From Ktedonobacteraceae bacterium (GTDB lineage Bacteria > Chloroflexota > Ktedonobacteria > Ktedonobacterales > Ktedonobacteraceae): 64,000 nt of DNA. The position numbers were made by a program, and so were the translations under genes. Shown here piece by piece: positions 44,763-53,348 of this stretch. A model generated the notes under the pieces. That model worked only from the letters and a program-made list of their open reading frames with translations, had not been told where the DNA came from and did not search any database. The stretch's first letter is position 1, and each line of letters starts with the position of its first letter. The DNA lies in contig DASRBN010000018.1 of assembly GCA_035653615.1 (NCBI GenBank), forward strand, positions 1 through 64,000. The letters run 5' to 3'.

Positions 44763-45806
44763 ATGCAGACGCTATGGTTTATCCTCGTTGGTTTTATGCT
44801 CACCATGTACGTTGTACTGGATGGTTTTGACCTCGGCGCCGGGGCCATTCACCTGTTCGCGGCCAGAAATGATTCCGAGCGCCGCCTGATCCTGCGCGCG
44901 ATTGGGCCGGTGTGGGATGGCAACGAGGTCTGGCTGATCGCGGCAGGTGGCACGCTCTTCTTCAGCTTCCCAGTGCTTTATGCTTCCAGCTTCAGCGGTT
45001 TCTACCTGCCCTTAATCATTGTCCTCTGGCTGCTCATGCTGCGTGGCGTCGCCATAGAACTACGCTCGCTGTTCCCAAACCCGGTCTGGAATTCCTTCTG
45101 GGATGGCATATTCTTTATCGGCAGCGCCCTGCTCGCCATCTTCTACGGGGCAGCGATGGCGAACGTCATCCGTGGGGTGCCGCTCGATAAGAATCGCAAC
45201 TTTTTCCAGGCCCTGTGGACGGATTTCAACCCGTTTAGTTCCAATCCTGGCATCCTGGACTGGTATACCATCCTCATCGCTCTGATGGCGCTTGCCGTGC
45301 TGACAACTCATGGCGCCACATATGTCGCGGTCAAGACGAATGGTGATCTCAATGTCCGTTCGCGGCTCATTGCTCGCGCCACCTGGGTCGCCACTATCAT
45401 CCTTGCGATACTGGGAACGATTGCAACCTTTGCCGTCCAGCCCCATATCATCGCCAGCTTCTTTGCGCGTCCCTGGGGATTTATCTTCCCGCTTACCGCG
45501 CTGATCGGCATCGTGGGCTCCATCTTTTATAATTTACGCGAGCGCGATCTGACCTCCTTTTTCTTTTCCTGTGCCTTCATCGTGGGCATGCTCGCCAGCG
45601 CGGCCTTTGGCCTGTACCCACTGATGTTACCTGCCGTGAACCCGGCCTACAGCCTGACTATCCAGAATGCCTCAGCATCACAATATGGTCAGACTGTGGG
45701 ATTAGTCTGGTGGATTATCGGCATCATCCTGGCCTCCATCTACTTCATCCTCACCTATCGCCTCTTCTGGGGCAAGGTCGATGTAAGAGCAAGCGAGGGG
45801 TACTGA
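44763..45806 (+). CDS. cydB: Cytochrome bd oxidase subunit II
   Basis: A 347-residue integral membrane partner of CydA with 8-9 hydrophobic helices. LWFILVGFMLTMYVVLDGFDLGAG near the start and GPVWDGNEVWLIAAGGTLFFSFP are the family signatures; GVAIELRS and the DWYT region follow. It starts nine bases after cydA, closing the cydDCAB operon. Expression at low oxygen is usual in other bacteria, but no site for this was recognised upstream of cydD. Confidence 0.95.
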   Translation: MQTLWFILVGFMLTMYVVLDGFDLGAGAIHLFAARNDSERRLILRAIGPVWDGNEVWLIAAGGTLFFSFPVLYASSFSGFYLPLIIVLWLLMLRGVAIELRSLFPNPVWNSFWDGIFFIGSALLAIFYGAAMANVIRGVPLDKNRNFFQALWTDFNPFSSNPGILDWYTILIALMALAVLTTHGATYVAVKTNGDLNVRSRLIARATWVATIILAILGTIATFAVQPHIIASFFARPWGFIFPLTALIGIVGSIFYNLRERDLTSFFFSCAFIVGMLASAAFGLYPLMLPAVNPAYSLTIQNASASQYGQTVGLVWWIIGIILASIYFILTYRLFWGKVDVRASEGY

Positions 45807-45872
45807 GTAGGGGCGACCCTTGCGGTCGCCCTTAGATTTTAATCCAAATGGTCGCCCTTAGACTTTAAGACA
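45807..45872. repeat. GTCGCCCTTAGA tandem repeat
   Basis: Right after cydB, GGTCGCCCTTAGATTTTAA and GGTCGCCCTTAGACTTTAA occur in tandem, about 28 bases apart, after a GTAGGGGCGACC...GGTCGCCC hairpin. It may serve as the cydB transcript end. Confidence 0.7.
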
Positions 45873-46008
45873 AAACCCGTACTTGATTTTTTCCAATCTC
45901 GTCCGTTTAACAGGTATGAGGATTTTCTCATGCTCCTTTCATCTTGCAATTGGACAAGAACGGAAGGTCCAGTGTATATAGTATCAGAACCAAATACAGG
46001 AGGTTTTT

Positions 46009-46872
46009 ATGCCTGGAGTTCGCAGTGTTATTTCCACCTTGACCGACAACGGCGAAGAGGTTATGGGACCAGAGATTCTGCTCTGGCACTATCCCAACAA
46101 CGATATCGTGAATGGCTCACTGCTCACGGTAGAAAGCAACCATTTCTGTGTCCTCAAATCGCGCGGTGCCATCCTTAACGTGTATGAGACAGGCCAGTAC
46201 CCGGTGCAGACCCCGGATCGTCCGCTTTTCGGCAATATGCAGCAGGCATTCTACGGCGGCCAGAGTCCATGGCAGTACGAGGCGCTTTACATCAATCGCG
46301 CCAAACTCGTGTTGAAGACCAACGGCATGGCGCTCTCGCGCGAAATGGCCGAGATGGTCTATAGCGTGGATTACTACATTCATGTCGAGACACGCGAGGC
46401 GGCGGTACAGCTTGTTCAACACATGCCTTATCGCGGGCATGCCATCACCACGCAGGAAGTCAATAGCTATGCCGGCCCCGTTATTGAACAGGCCGTAAAC
46501 CAGCTCGTGCAGATCACCCCGCTCGAATCGGTCAATGAGAAGATTCATGATCTCTCACAGATCGTCTTCCAGCACCTGCAGCAGTTCCTGGCTACCTATG
46601 GCATCACGCTCAATACCGTCAAAGTCCTGGTCTTCCCACGCGACGAGCGTATGAAAGCTCTCATCTCGCTCAAGGCCTTCGGACTCAGCGAAATCGACGC
46701 TGTGCGCTACTACACGGCCATGTTGATGGCGGAACGCGGCGTCGTCTCTGCCCCCAATATGGCGGTTGGCCTGCCTTTCAATATTAGCGGCGTGCAGCCA
46801 ACTGCCAGCACCGACCGCTACACGGTCAACTCAAGTGCGCCTGCTGTGATTCCCCAGCAACAGAATCGATAA
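46009..46872 (+). CDS. SPFH/band-7-like domain protein
   Basis: A 287-residue soluble protein. ESNHFCVLKSRGAILNVYETGQYPVQTPDRP near residues 43-73 is typical of the SPFH fold in the YdjI/virion-core-protein group, and a helical region with VIEQAVNQLVQ and LSQIVFQHLQQFLATYGITLNTVKVL follows. No transmembrane segment is visible. Such proteins oligomerise, often at membranes; the role here is unknown. Start follows CAGGAGG. A hairpin terminator follows, then an unknown gene. Confidence 0.7.
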   Translation: MPGVRSVISTLTDNGEEVMGPEILLWHYPNNDIVNGSLLTVESNHFCVLKSRGAILNVYETGQYPVQTPDRPLFGNMQQAFYGGQSPWQYEALYINRAKLVLKTNGMALSREMAEMVYSVDYYIHVETREAAVQLVQHMPYRGHAITTQEVNSYAGPVIEQAVNQLVQITPLESVNEKIHDLSQIVFQHLQQFLATYGITLNTVKVLVFPRDERMKALISLKAFGLSEIDAVRYYTAMLMAERGVVSAPNMAVGLPFNISGVQPTASTDRYTVNSSAPAVIPQQQNR

Positions 46873-46887
46873 TCAAGTAACGCAATG

Positions 46888-46912
46888 CCTGGCACCCATT
46901 GGGGGTGCCAGG
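46888..46912 (+). terminator. Hairpin after the SPFH gene
   Basis: CCTGGCACCC (46888-46897) and GGGTGCCAGG (46903-46912) form a perfect 10-bp stem with a 5-base loop. No T-run follows, so termination strength is uncertain. Confidence 0.55.
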
Positions 46913-47000
46913 TCAATCAAGGATATCCCGCATTCTGTAGAGACAGCGGCTAGCCCCTGTCCCGCAATAAGTGCCAGGTCAATCAGGATATCCCGCATAG
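46908..47000. repeat. Direct repeat around a GGGACAG-family element
   Basis: GTGCCAGGTCAATC(A)AGGATATCCCGCAT occurs at about 46905-46933 and again at 46971-46998. Between them lies CTGTAGAGACAGCGGCTAGCCCCTGTCC-type sequence, a member of the GGGACAG repeat family. Confidence 0.75.
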
Positions 47001-47040
47001 TAAGGGCGTACCCGGGTGGTCGCCCTCCAGGAGACCCGCA

Positions 47041-47589
47041 ATGAGTTCAGGACCATCCAACGACCCCATCGTGCAGCAGTTGCAATTATTGCTCACCGGC
47101 TACGGGTATAACTTCTACAACACAACGACTCAAGCGCGCGCCGATGACATGCTGGTGCGACAGCGCGCCTCTTACTTCCTCTCGCAGGCTCTTTCCATGC
47201 TGGCACAACTGCGTAACGACTATGCCATGCGCTTCATCCCACCTCTGACACGGGCTAATCCCGACCCGCCGCAGGAAGTCATGGCGCAGATACGCGAGAT
47301 CGAATCTCTCCAGCAGGCGCTTTCCAGCCTGGAATCGCATATTCGCGGCATGTCTGTCCCCACGCAAGATCGCGTCTGGTGGCGCTTCCGCCAGGAGCAG
47401 CCGTTACTCATGCAACTGCTCAACTTCGACCTGTCACTGGTACGCAGTAGCGAGCAAATCTACCAATACGTTTCCCAGCTGACCCCCGACCTCTGGAACA
47501 GCCAGGGTGGCAGCACCCTGCGGCAGATGATCCAGCAATTGACGCGGTTGGCACAGGAACGCGAGCGGTTTTTGTTGTTGCCGATGTAA
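47041..47589 (+). CDS. Hypothetical protein next to the SPFH gene
   Basis: A 182-residue protein I do not recognise. It appears mostly helical and soluble, with no signal or membrane segment; a stretch near residues 83-105 (PPQEVMAQIREIESLQQALSSLE) could form a short coiled coil. The start follows CCAGGAGACC. The same orientation 168 bases after the SPFH protein suggests a functional pair, but the intervening repeats argue for separate control. Confidence 0.6.
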   Translation: MSSGPSNDPIVQQLQLLLTGYGYNFYNTTTQARADDMLVRQRASYFLSQALSMLAQLRNDYAMRFIPPLTRANPDPPQEVMAQIREIESLQQALSSLESHIRGMSVPTQDRVWWRFRQEQPLLMQLLNFDLSLVRSSEQIYQYVSQLTPDLWNSQGGSTLRQMIQQLTRLAQERERFLLLPM

Positions 47590-47604
47590 AAACCGGTAAT
47601 TTGA

Positions 47605-48198
47605 TTAGCCAGCAGGAATTATTTCCGCTATAACGGGCTGTATCGCGTCAATAAACAGGGCCAGTTCAATGTTCCCTTTGGCAGCTACAAGAATCCGGTT
47701 ATTTGTGACGCCGAACGGCTTAGAGCAGCCAGTTATGCGCTCAGGAACGCCGAATTATGCTGTGCCGACTATCAGGAGACACTACGACAATACGCCGAAG
47801 CTGGTGATTTTGTCTACATCGATCCACCTTATCATCCTGTTTCTAAATATTCTGATTTTAAACGCTACACGGCAGAGTTCTTTTATGAAGAAGACCAGCG
47901 TATCCTGGCCGAGACAGTAAAGAAACTTGCGCAACAGGACTGTTATGTACTGGTAAGCAATTCTCATTGTGACTTCATCCTGGATATCTATAAAGGATGC
48001 GAGATTATCGAGGTTTCGGCGAAGCGCAATATTAATAAAGACCCACAGAAACGGGGCGATGTGAAAGAGGTACTTGTAGTATGCGGACATTATTTGTCAT
48101 CCCGCCAGATTATCCACCAACCCGCTTTATGGGGAGCAAACAGGGAATACTCCTCACTTTACTCCGACCCCTTCCAATTAACCTACACCATCAAATAG
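47605..48198 (+). pseudogene. 5'-truncated Dam-type DNA adenine methyltransferase remnant
   Basis: An open frame of 197 codons with no ATG/GTG start near its beginning. It translates to the C-terminal two-thirds of a D12-class adenine methyltransferase: RYNGLYRVNKQGQFNVPFGSY, the catalytic DPPY (in FVYIDPPYHPVSKYSDF), LVSNSHCDF and the AKRNINKDPQKRGDVKEVLV end. The N-terminal SAM-binding F-x-G-G motif and start are missing, so the left end was lost by deletion or rearrangement. The frame is intact, suggesting recent decay. Its stop lies two bases before the next promoter. Confidence 0.82.
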
Positions 48199-48199
48199 A

Positions 48200-48228
48200 T
48201 TGACAACATCGTAGTAATATGTTAGACT
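48200..48228 (+). promoter_or_regulatory. Promoter of the MarR-type gene
   Basis: TTGACA at 48200-48205 and TAGACT at 48223-48228 are 17 bases apart, ahead of the MarR start at 48291. A good sigma-70-type match. Confidence 0.65.
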
Positions 48229-48290
48229 CCCTTGTGTGAGAAAAAAGTAGCATAGATAGGTGGCATAACCAATAGAGGAAGGAGAGGAAC

Positions 48291-48794
48291 ATGTCCCAGA
48301 CTCACGAGGAACTTGAGCAAGAAGTCATAGCACAGTACAGGACGATGATGCGCGGGCTCAAAGCAACTATGGGGCAGGCCTGGATGCAGATCGATCTCAC
48401 CTTGCCCCAGATGCGCACGCTGCTTGTTCTTGCTGAGGGCCCGCTCGTAATCGGGCAGATCGCCCAGCGCCTGGGTATCGGCCTCTCAACCGGTGGTCAC
48501 CTCGTTGACCGGCTCGTGCAGGCCGGACTGGCCGAACGCACCGAAGATATCGAGGATCGCCGGCGCACGCTCGCAAAGCTCACTCCACAAGGCGAAGAAC
48601 TGCTCGCCCGCCTTTGGAGCGGGATACACCAGATACAGGAGTGGCTGCATGAGGTGAATCAGGACGATCTGGCCGCGTTCTTGCAAGGACTCAAAGCAAT
48701 CAATTGCGTTGTGTACCAGAAACATGCGTCTATTGCTGATCTGAAATCCGATAAAGATTGTCAAACACTTGAACTATTGAAGCATCAACACTAA
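48291..48794 (+). CDS. MarR-family transcriptional regulator
   Basis: A 167-residue winged-helix protein. LTLPQMRTLLVLAEGPLVIGQIAQRLGIGLSTGGHLVDRLVQAGLAERTEDIEDRRRTLAKLTPQGEEL-type sequence covers the HTH and wing with the DRR signature. Members bind small phenolic or drug-like ligands and usually repress a neighbouring exporter. Here the next gene is a DHA2 exporter in the same direction, its likely target. The start follows GAAGGAGAGG. Confidence 0.9.
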   Translation: MSQTHEELEQEVIAQYRTMMRGLKATMGQAWMQIDLTLPQMRTLLVLAEGPLVIGQIAQRLGIGLSTGGHLVDRLVQAGLAERTEDIEDRRRTLAKLTPQGEELLARLWSGIHQIQEWLHEVNQDDLAAFLQGLKAINCVVYQKHASIADLKSDKDCQTLELLKHQH

Positions 48795-48960
48795 TCCATC
48801 TTGCCAGAACGCCACCTGCCCTGATGAATTTTGACAGCCGCATCCGGGAAAACTGTGGGGACAGTGCCTTGTGACTGTCCTCGTCCGGGTCCAGGATTTT
48901 CCGCGTGCGATTGGAAAAATCCGCGGGCGCTCAGGCAAAAGAGAAGGAGGAATGTAATTT

Positions 48961-50946
48961 ATGGCACAGGCACAAACCGGGTCAGTCGCGGCTATTTCCG
49001 CTCTCGAGCCAAAAGCTTTGAGAGATACCGTCAGCCGCCAACGGCTCGTTTTAATTATTATCGGCGTGCTGCTAGGTATGCTGCTCTCCGCTCTTGACCA
49101 GACCGTTGTCGGCACGGCCTTGCCGCGCATCGTCACCGACCTTGGCGGTTTTGATCACTATGCGTGGGTGGTCACCGCATACCTGCTCGCATCTACCGTC
49201 TCGATTCCGATCTACGGCAAGCTCTCCGACATCTATGGCCGCCGGCTATTCTTCGTCAGCGGCATGGTCATCTTCCTGATTGGTTCGGCGCTTTCGGGTA
49301 CCAGTCAGGACATGACGCAATTGATCATCTATCGTGGCATCCAGGGATTGGGCGCGGGCGCATTGATGCCCATCGCCATGGCTCTCATCGGCGATATCTT
49401 TCCACCGGCCGAGCGCGGTAAATGGCAAGGGCTGATTGTGGCAGTATTCGGCCTCGCCACTATCGTCGGGCCAATCCTGGGCGGTTGGATTACCGACAAC
49501 TGGGGCTGGCGCTGGGTCTTCTACGTCAATATGCCTGTTGGAGCTGTCGCTATCCTGGCCGATGGACTCTTTTTGCCCGGCATTGGACGCCGCATCCAAC
49601 ATACGATTGACTACCTGGGCGCGATCACCTTGATTGCCTGGTCCGTTCCATTGCTGCTCGCCTTCTCCTGGGCCGGCACGCAGTATGCCTGGGGATCATG
49701 GCAGATTATCGGTCTGTTCGTCTTTTCCGCGATAATGCTGGCAGTGTTTGTCTGGGTTGAGACGCGCGCAGCTGAGCCTATCATCACGCCTCGTCTGTTC
49801 AAAAACAGCATCTTCTCGGTCTCGACGCTTGCTATGTTCCTGCTCAGCGCCGGCATGTTCGGAGCGATTCTCTACCTGCCGCTCTTCGTGCAGGGAGTAC
49901 TGGGCAATAGCGCCACCAATTCTGGTGTTGTACTGACCCCCATGATGCTCGGATTTATGTTCAGCAGTATCGTCGGCGGCCAGATTCTCTCGCGCACCGG
50001 CCGTTATAAGATACTCGCCATCTGCGGTTTCAGCATCGCCTCGGTTGGTATGTTCCTGCTCTCGCGCATGACCGCCGCAACGCCGGAGAGCGAAGTCGTG
50101 CGCAACATGATCGTTACCGGCCTCGGCATGGGCGTGATGATGAGCCTGTTCACCATCGTCGTACAGAACGCTTTCCCGTTCAAGCTGCTTGGTGAAGTCA
50201 CGGCCAGCCTCACCTTCTTCCGTTCAATCGGCTCGACCCTTGGCGTAGCTGTGATGGGCACAATCCTCACCAACGATTTCCAGAACGCCTTTCAGAGCAA
50301 CTTACCGGAGACGCTGAAACGAGTGATACCACCCGCCGCGCTTTCGCAACTGAACAACCCACAGATACTGCTCTCGCCGGAGGCCGTAACTGCTATTCAA
50401 CATCGCTTCGCGGCCTTTGGCCCGCAAGGTGCGCAGCTCTTCCAGCAACTGCTGCATGCCATGCAGGTGAGTCTCTCGGGCGCGATCACCAACACATTTT
50501 TCCTGGGCTTCATTATCATGCTGGTGGCTTTGTTCTCGGTGTTCTTCCTGCGCGAGATTCCGCTGCGTAAAAGCAACAGCGGCCAGGCGGCAACAGTACA
50601 GGCGCAGCCTATCACGTCTGCTCCATCCGTCGTGAATCGCCGCCGCGCCTTGCTCGGTCTTGTTATGGTCATGATTGCGCGCGAGGCGCAGAAGCCGGAT
50701 GCCAACCCGCAAATTCTGGAAACGCTATCATCTTCCGTCAATGGGCGCTATCCCCATGATTGGAGCGATGAACAGCGCGGCAGAGCCGTCGCCAGCGATA
50801 TCCTCGAACCCATGTCCATCGCGCTCCTGGCCTCAGCCGTCAACGGCAACGGTCACGCGAATGGGGCAAATGGAAACGCTGCCGGTGCGCAGCAAGAAAT
50901 GAATCTAGGAGAAGGTGATTTTTCCGCACACGGCTTTATCGGCTAA
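48961..50946 (+). CDS. DHA2-family multidrug MFS exporter (EmrB/QacA type)
   Basis: A 661-residue transporter with about 14 transmembrane helices. ALDQTVVGTALPRIVTDLGG is the DHA2 motif D1; GKLSDIYGRRL is motif A; LGGWITDNWGWRWVFYVNMPVG is the motif C region. About 110 hydrophilic residues extend beyond the last helix, with an Asn/Gly/Ala-rich end, which is longer than usual. Start follows AGAAGGAGGAATG. It follows the MarR gene by 166 bases, which hold another GGGACAG-type repeat. Confidence 0.9.
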   Translation: MAQAQTGSVAAISALEPKALRDTVSRQRLVLIIIGVLLGMLLSALDQTVVGTALPRIVTDLGGFDHYAWVVTAYLLASTVSIPIYGKLSDIYGRRLFFVSGMVIFLIGSALSGTSQDMTQLIIYRGIQGLGAGALMPIAMALIGDIFPPAERGKWQGLIVAVFGLATIVGPILGGWITDNWGWRWVFYVNMPVGAVAILADGLFLPGIGRRIQHTIDYLGAITLIAWSVPLLLAFSWAGTQYAWGSWQIIGLFVFSAIMLAVFVWVETRAAEPIITPRLFKNSIFSVSTLAMFLLSAGMFGAILYLPLFVQGVLGNSATNSGVVLTPMMLGFMFSSIVGGQILSRTGRYKILAICGFSIASVGMFLLSRMTAATPESEVVRNMIVTGLGMGVMMSLFTIVVQNAFPFKLLGEVTASLTFFRSIGSTLGVAVMGTILTNDFQNAFQSNLPETLKRVIPPAALSQLNNPQILLSPEAVTAIQHRFAAFGPQGAQLFQQLLHAMQVSLSGAITNTFFLGFIIMLVALFSVFFLREIPLRKSNSGQAATVQAQPITSAPSVVNRRRALLGLVMVMIAREAQKPDANPQILETLSSSVNGRYPHDWSDEQRGRAVASDILEPMSIALLASAVNGNGHANGANGNAAGAQQEMNLGEGDFSAHGFIG

Positions 50947-51006
50947 TCTTACGAAATTATTGTACCTACATCATTTGAAGCACCTGAAAAACATGGAGGT
51001 TTCAAC

Positions 51007-51483
51007 GTGCAAACAACACGAGTAACGATTGCCAAATACATCTGGGGCATGACCGCCAGCCTCATCATTCTACTGACCGGCGGATGGTTGATCCTGGCGC
51101 CTTTCGCGCTCGGTTATCAACCATGGGGAGCCGACTGGGCTAACCAGACCATCAATGATTTCTGGGTTGGTATACCCGTCGCCGTCGTAGCCCTGCTGAG
51201 CTTCACGCTCTTCTTAGTCTCGCTCATCGGCGCTTTACGCGCCTCAGGTGTGCTGGTTGTCACGCAGCGCCTGCAGCCAGTGATTGCGGCAGCCCCGGCT
51301 CAGGCGATGATGCAAACCGCGGCACCTGTGGCCCCGGCCACCTATTCCGATCAGAGCGATCTTGACCGCACGCTGGCAACGTTGGCAGCCGCCCTCGCAG
51401 CCGACTTGAACAGTCGCCGCCAGGCTCAGGCAAGCAGCGATCAGCAAACCGACCAGACCATTTCAAACAGGAGGGATGTATAA
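51007..51483 (+). CDS. Small SPW-like membrane protein
   Basis: A 158-residue protein starting at GTG 51007 behind ATGGAGG. Two hydrophobic helices (about residues 12-36 and 54-78) surround LAPFALGYQPWGADWANQTINDFWVG, similar to the SPW repeat (P-F-x-L-G-[YF] ... W-x-N-x-x-x-G). A Gln/Ala-rich cytoplasmic tail follows. It lies downstream of the drug exporter and overlaps the next gene by one base; function unknown. Confidence 0.65.
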   Translation: MQTTRVTIAKYIWGMTASLIILLTGGWLILAPFALGYQPWGADWANQTINDFWVGIPVAVVALLSFTLFLVSLIGALRASGVLVVTQRLQPVIAAAPAQAMMQTAAPVAPATYSDQSDLDRTLATLAAALAADLNSRRQAQASSDQQTDQTISNRRDV

Positions 51484-51782
51484 TGACTTTAGGTACTGCA
51501 ATGAGGCGGCTTTTCCCGCTTGGCAGCTATGTATTGCTGTTATTCTTTCTGGCCGGCATCTGGGTGGTCATCTCGCCATTCGCGATGACCACCCAGCCAT
51601 CCGGCATTCACTGGATTCCCTCGACGATCAATAATGTGGTTGCCGGCAGTCTCCTGATCGTCGTCTCTCTCGCTGGTGTCCTCGGATACATGGCGTTCGA
51701 ACTGCGCGACATCCTGCGCGAAGCACACGAAAAGCAATTGCAGCAAGAGTTGCAGGAACAACAGGCCACCGCAACATATTAA
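51483..51782 (+). CDS. Small SPW-like membrane protein, partner
   Basis: A 99-residue protein with helices at about 13-32 and 48-70 enclosing ISPFAMTTQPSGIHWIPSTINNVVAG, the same pattern as the preceding gene. A Gln/Glu-rich coiled C-terminal tail (LREAHEKQLQQELQEQQ) ends it. It overlaps the upstream stop (TAATG) and has its own AGGAGGG. The two presumably form a hetero-oligomer with each other or with the DHA2 exporter; that is inference. Confidence 0.65.
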   Translation: MTLGTAMRRLFPLGSYVLLLFFLAGIWVVISPFAMTTQPSGIHWIPSTINNVVAGSLLIVVSLAGVLGYMAFELRDILREAHEKQLQQELQEQQATATY

Positions 51783-52134
51783 ATTGGTAATACGCCGACT
51801 CGCGCCCGCGCCGTAGGGGCCGATGGATCGCGCCCAGCGCCGATTCATCGGCTCCGCGCCCCTTGCCGGAATACTTTGGTAAAATGCATGCTCAGCCTCA
51901 CGTCCGTTGCCGGAGTAGTTTGTCAAACACCATGCTCGGCTCCTCGGATGACCACAAATAAGCTTGTTCAACTCCATTATTGCCCCCAGGGCGCGGCCTC
52001 TCAGGTCGCTCCAAAGGAAACGTACTCTTTGTCTAAATGCTTGACTAACCTCTCATAATCGGCTATAGTTGAGTAGTAGAACATAAGTTCTAAATCCGCT
52101 TAAATATCACTAATGCGATCGGAGGAAAAAGCAT
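51783..52134. repeat. 352-base gap with GGGGCCGAT-family and tandem repeats
   Basis: 51811-51873 matches 36680-36741 (CCGTAGGGGCCGAT, CGCGCCCAGCGCCGATT). Next come imperfect tandem copies of TTGCCGGA(A/G)TA(C/G)TTTG...CATGCTC at 51863-51942. AGAACATAAGTTCT near 52077 is a small palindrome in the promoter region of the next gene. No gene is seen. Confidence 0.7.
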
Positions 52135-52545
52135 ATGAGCGAAGAACAAACGCAAGAACCTATAAACGAAGTTCAGCAACATTACTTTGAGTTGTTCCGG
52201 CAAGTGCGCTACAATCTGCTTGATGGCGAAAGCGTCGTGCGCGACCTTACGGAATGGCGCGATCTATGGTATAGTGTCAATGCGATTCGCCTGCCTTTCC
52301 CATGCAGCGACAAGAACAGGCTACCCATCAGTCTCGCATTGTTGAGAACAACGCGCTGGAATTATTGGCCTGCCGATACCCTCTTGATTTGGACGAGCGA
52401 AGAAAAGCTGGAGAAACTGCAGCGCCTGGTCGAAGAGCGCTGGCAGGCAAGCGAAATCAGCGTGTACATACCTGAAGACGAAGAGATGATATTCGCCAAT
52501 TTTCACGATGAGCATGACCGCGTTCTGTTTGTCTGGTGGGACTGA
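52135..52545 (+). CDS. Hypothetical protein
   Basis: A 136-residue protein, not recognised. It is Trp/Glu-rich (EWRDLWYS, RWNYWPADTLLIW), soluble, with an alternating charge pattern and an acidic C-terminus ending VLFVWWD. A strong GATCGGAGGAAAA site precedes ATG 52135, and the codon use fits the neighbours, so I believe it is real. It precedes a PPOX-class flavoprotein by 49 bases. Confidence 0.6.
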   Translation: MSEEQTQEPINEVQQHYFELFRQVRYNLLDGESVVRDLTEWRDLWYSVNAIRLPFPCSDKNRLPISLALLRTTRWNYWPADTLLIWTSEEKLEKLQRLVEERWQASEISVYIPEDEEMIFANFHDEHDRVLFVWWD

Positions 52546-52594
52546 CTTGAAGGCGATATCACGTGAATTTTCTAGAATGGGAGCTTAGACAATA

Positions 52595-52987
52595 ATGGCC
52601 GATGAAAAGATTCAGCAACTCCTTTCAAAATCAAACAATGCCATCGTTGCCGTCAACCGGCCCGAAGGTGGGCCGCAACTCACACCCGTCTGGTACGCCT
52701 GGGATGGCACCACCTTTTATTTCTCTACCACGAAAGATCGCGCCAAATATCCCAACATCCGGCGTGACCCCAACATTTCGCTGATTGTCGACGATTTTGA
52801 CATGCACAAATATGTCGTAGCCTATGGGCGAGCCGAAATTATCGAGCATGATTTTGCCGACCTGGTACGCCCGGTCATCAAAAAATACGTGCCGGCAGAT
52901 CGCGTCGAACAGGCGGTGAAGGCAGTAGTTGACGACCCAAAGCGGGTACTGGTGGTGTTGCGACCCGATAAGATCGTTACCAACTGA
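52595..52987 (+). CDS. PPOX-class flavin/F420-binding protein
   Basis: A 130-residue split-barrel protein of the pyridoxamine 5'-phosphate oxidase superfamily. GPQLTPVWYAWDGTTFYFSTTKDRAKYPNIRRDPNISLIV matches the F420-dependent PPOX group (TxxxKxxNLxRDPxVSL pattern). Such proteins reduce quinone-like or tetrapyrrole substrates using F420 or FMN; the cofactor here is unresolved. The start follows GGGAGC. Confidence 0.8.
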   Translation: MADEKIQQLLSKSNNAIVAVNRPEGGPQLTPVWYAWDGTTFYFSTTKDRAKYPNIRRDPNISLIVDDFDMHKYVVAYGRAEIIEHDFADLVRPVIKKYVPADRVEQAVKAVVDDPKRVLVVLRPDKIVTN

Positions 52988-53348
52988 TAGCCATTTCACG
53001 GGTCATCTGCGCGCAAAGTAAGGGTGGGAGTGGAGGTAGATGGAGGGCGGGGAGCTTGCTCCGCCCATTAACTCCAGCCACGAAATCGCGGGCAGGCTTG
53101 CAATCGGCGTAACCCTATAGCGTATTATTTTTGTCGAACCCAATTTAGCCGTCCCCAAACGGCTATCCCCTATGTGGTTCGACATACTTTTTGTGGTGTG
53201 GTTTCTAACGAACCTGGAAGAACTCAATGAACGCTTGAGTCGGATGCAGCAACGTGAATCATGAAAGACTGAGAAAAGGCAAGTCAAGATCAACCCCTGT
53301 GTGACTCTTTCTCAACAGTTACACAGGGGTCCAACAACTTCTTCCACC
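52988..53348. other. Gene-poor gap with hairpins and a possible 30-residue ORF
   Basis: TGTCGAACC (53132-53140) and GGTTCGACA (53176-53184) bracket an inner stem AGCCGT/ACGGCT (53147-53152, 53159-53164). Overlapping its right arm, a short frame from ATG 53172 to stop 53264 encodes a hydrophobic start (MWFDILFVVWFL) and a charged helix end (LEELNERLSRMQQ), but no ribosome-binding site is clear. This could be a microprotein or chance. Confidence 0.35.
53293..53330. terminator. Hairpin serving the minus-strand transporter gene
   Basis: ACCCCTGTGT (53293-53302) and ACACAGGGGT (53321-53330) form a perfect 10-bp stem, 18 bases beyond the stop of the convergent gene at 53349. Confidence 0.65.

Noticed and set aside
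53003-53293. 96-residue minus-strand open frame
   Set aside because: No ribosome-binding site, biased shadow-like composition, and it crosses the hairpin region.
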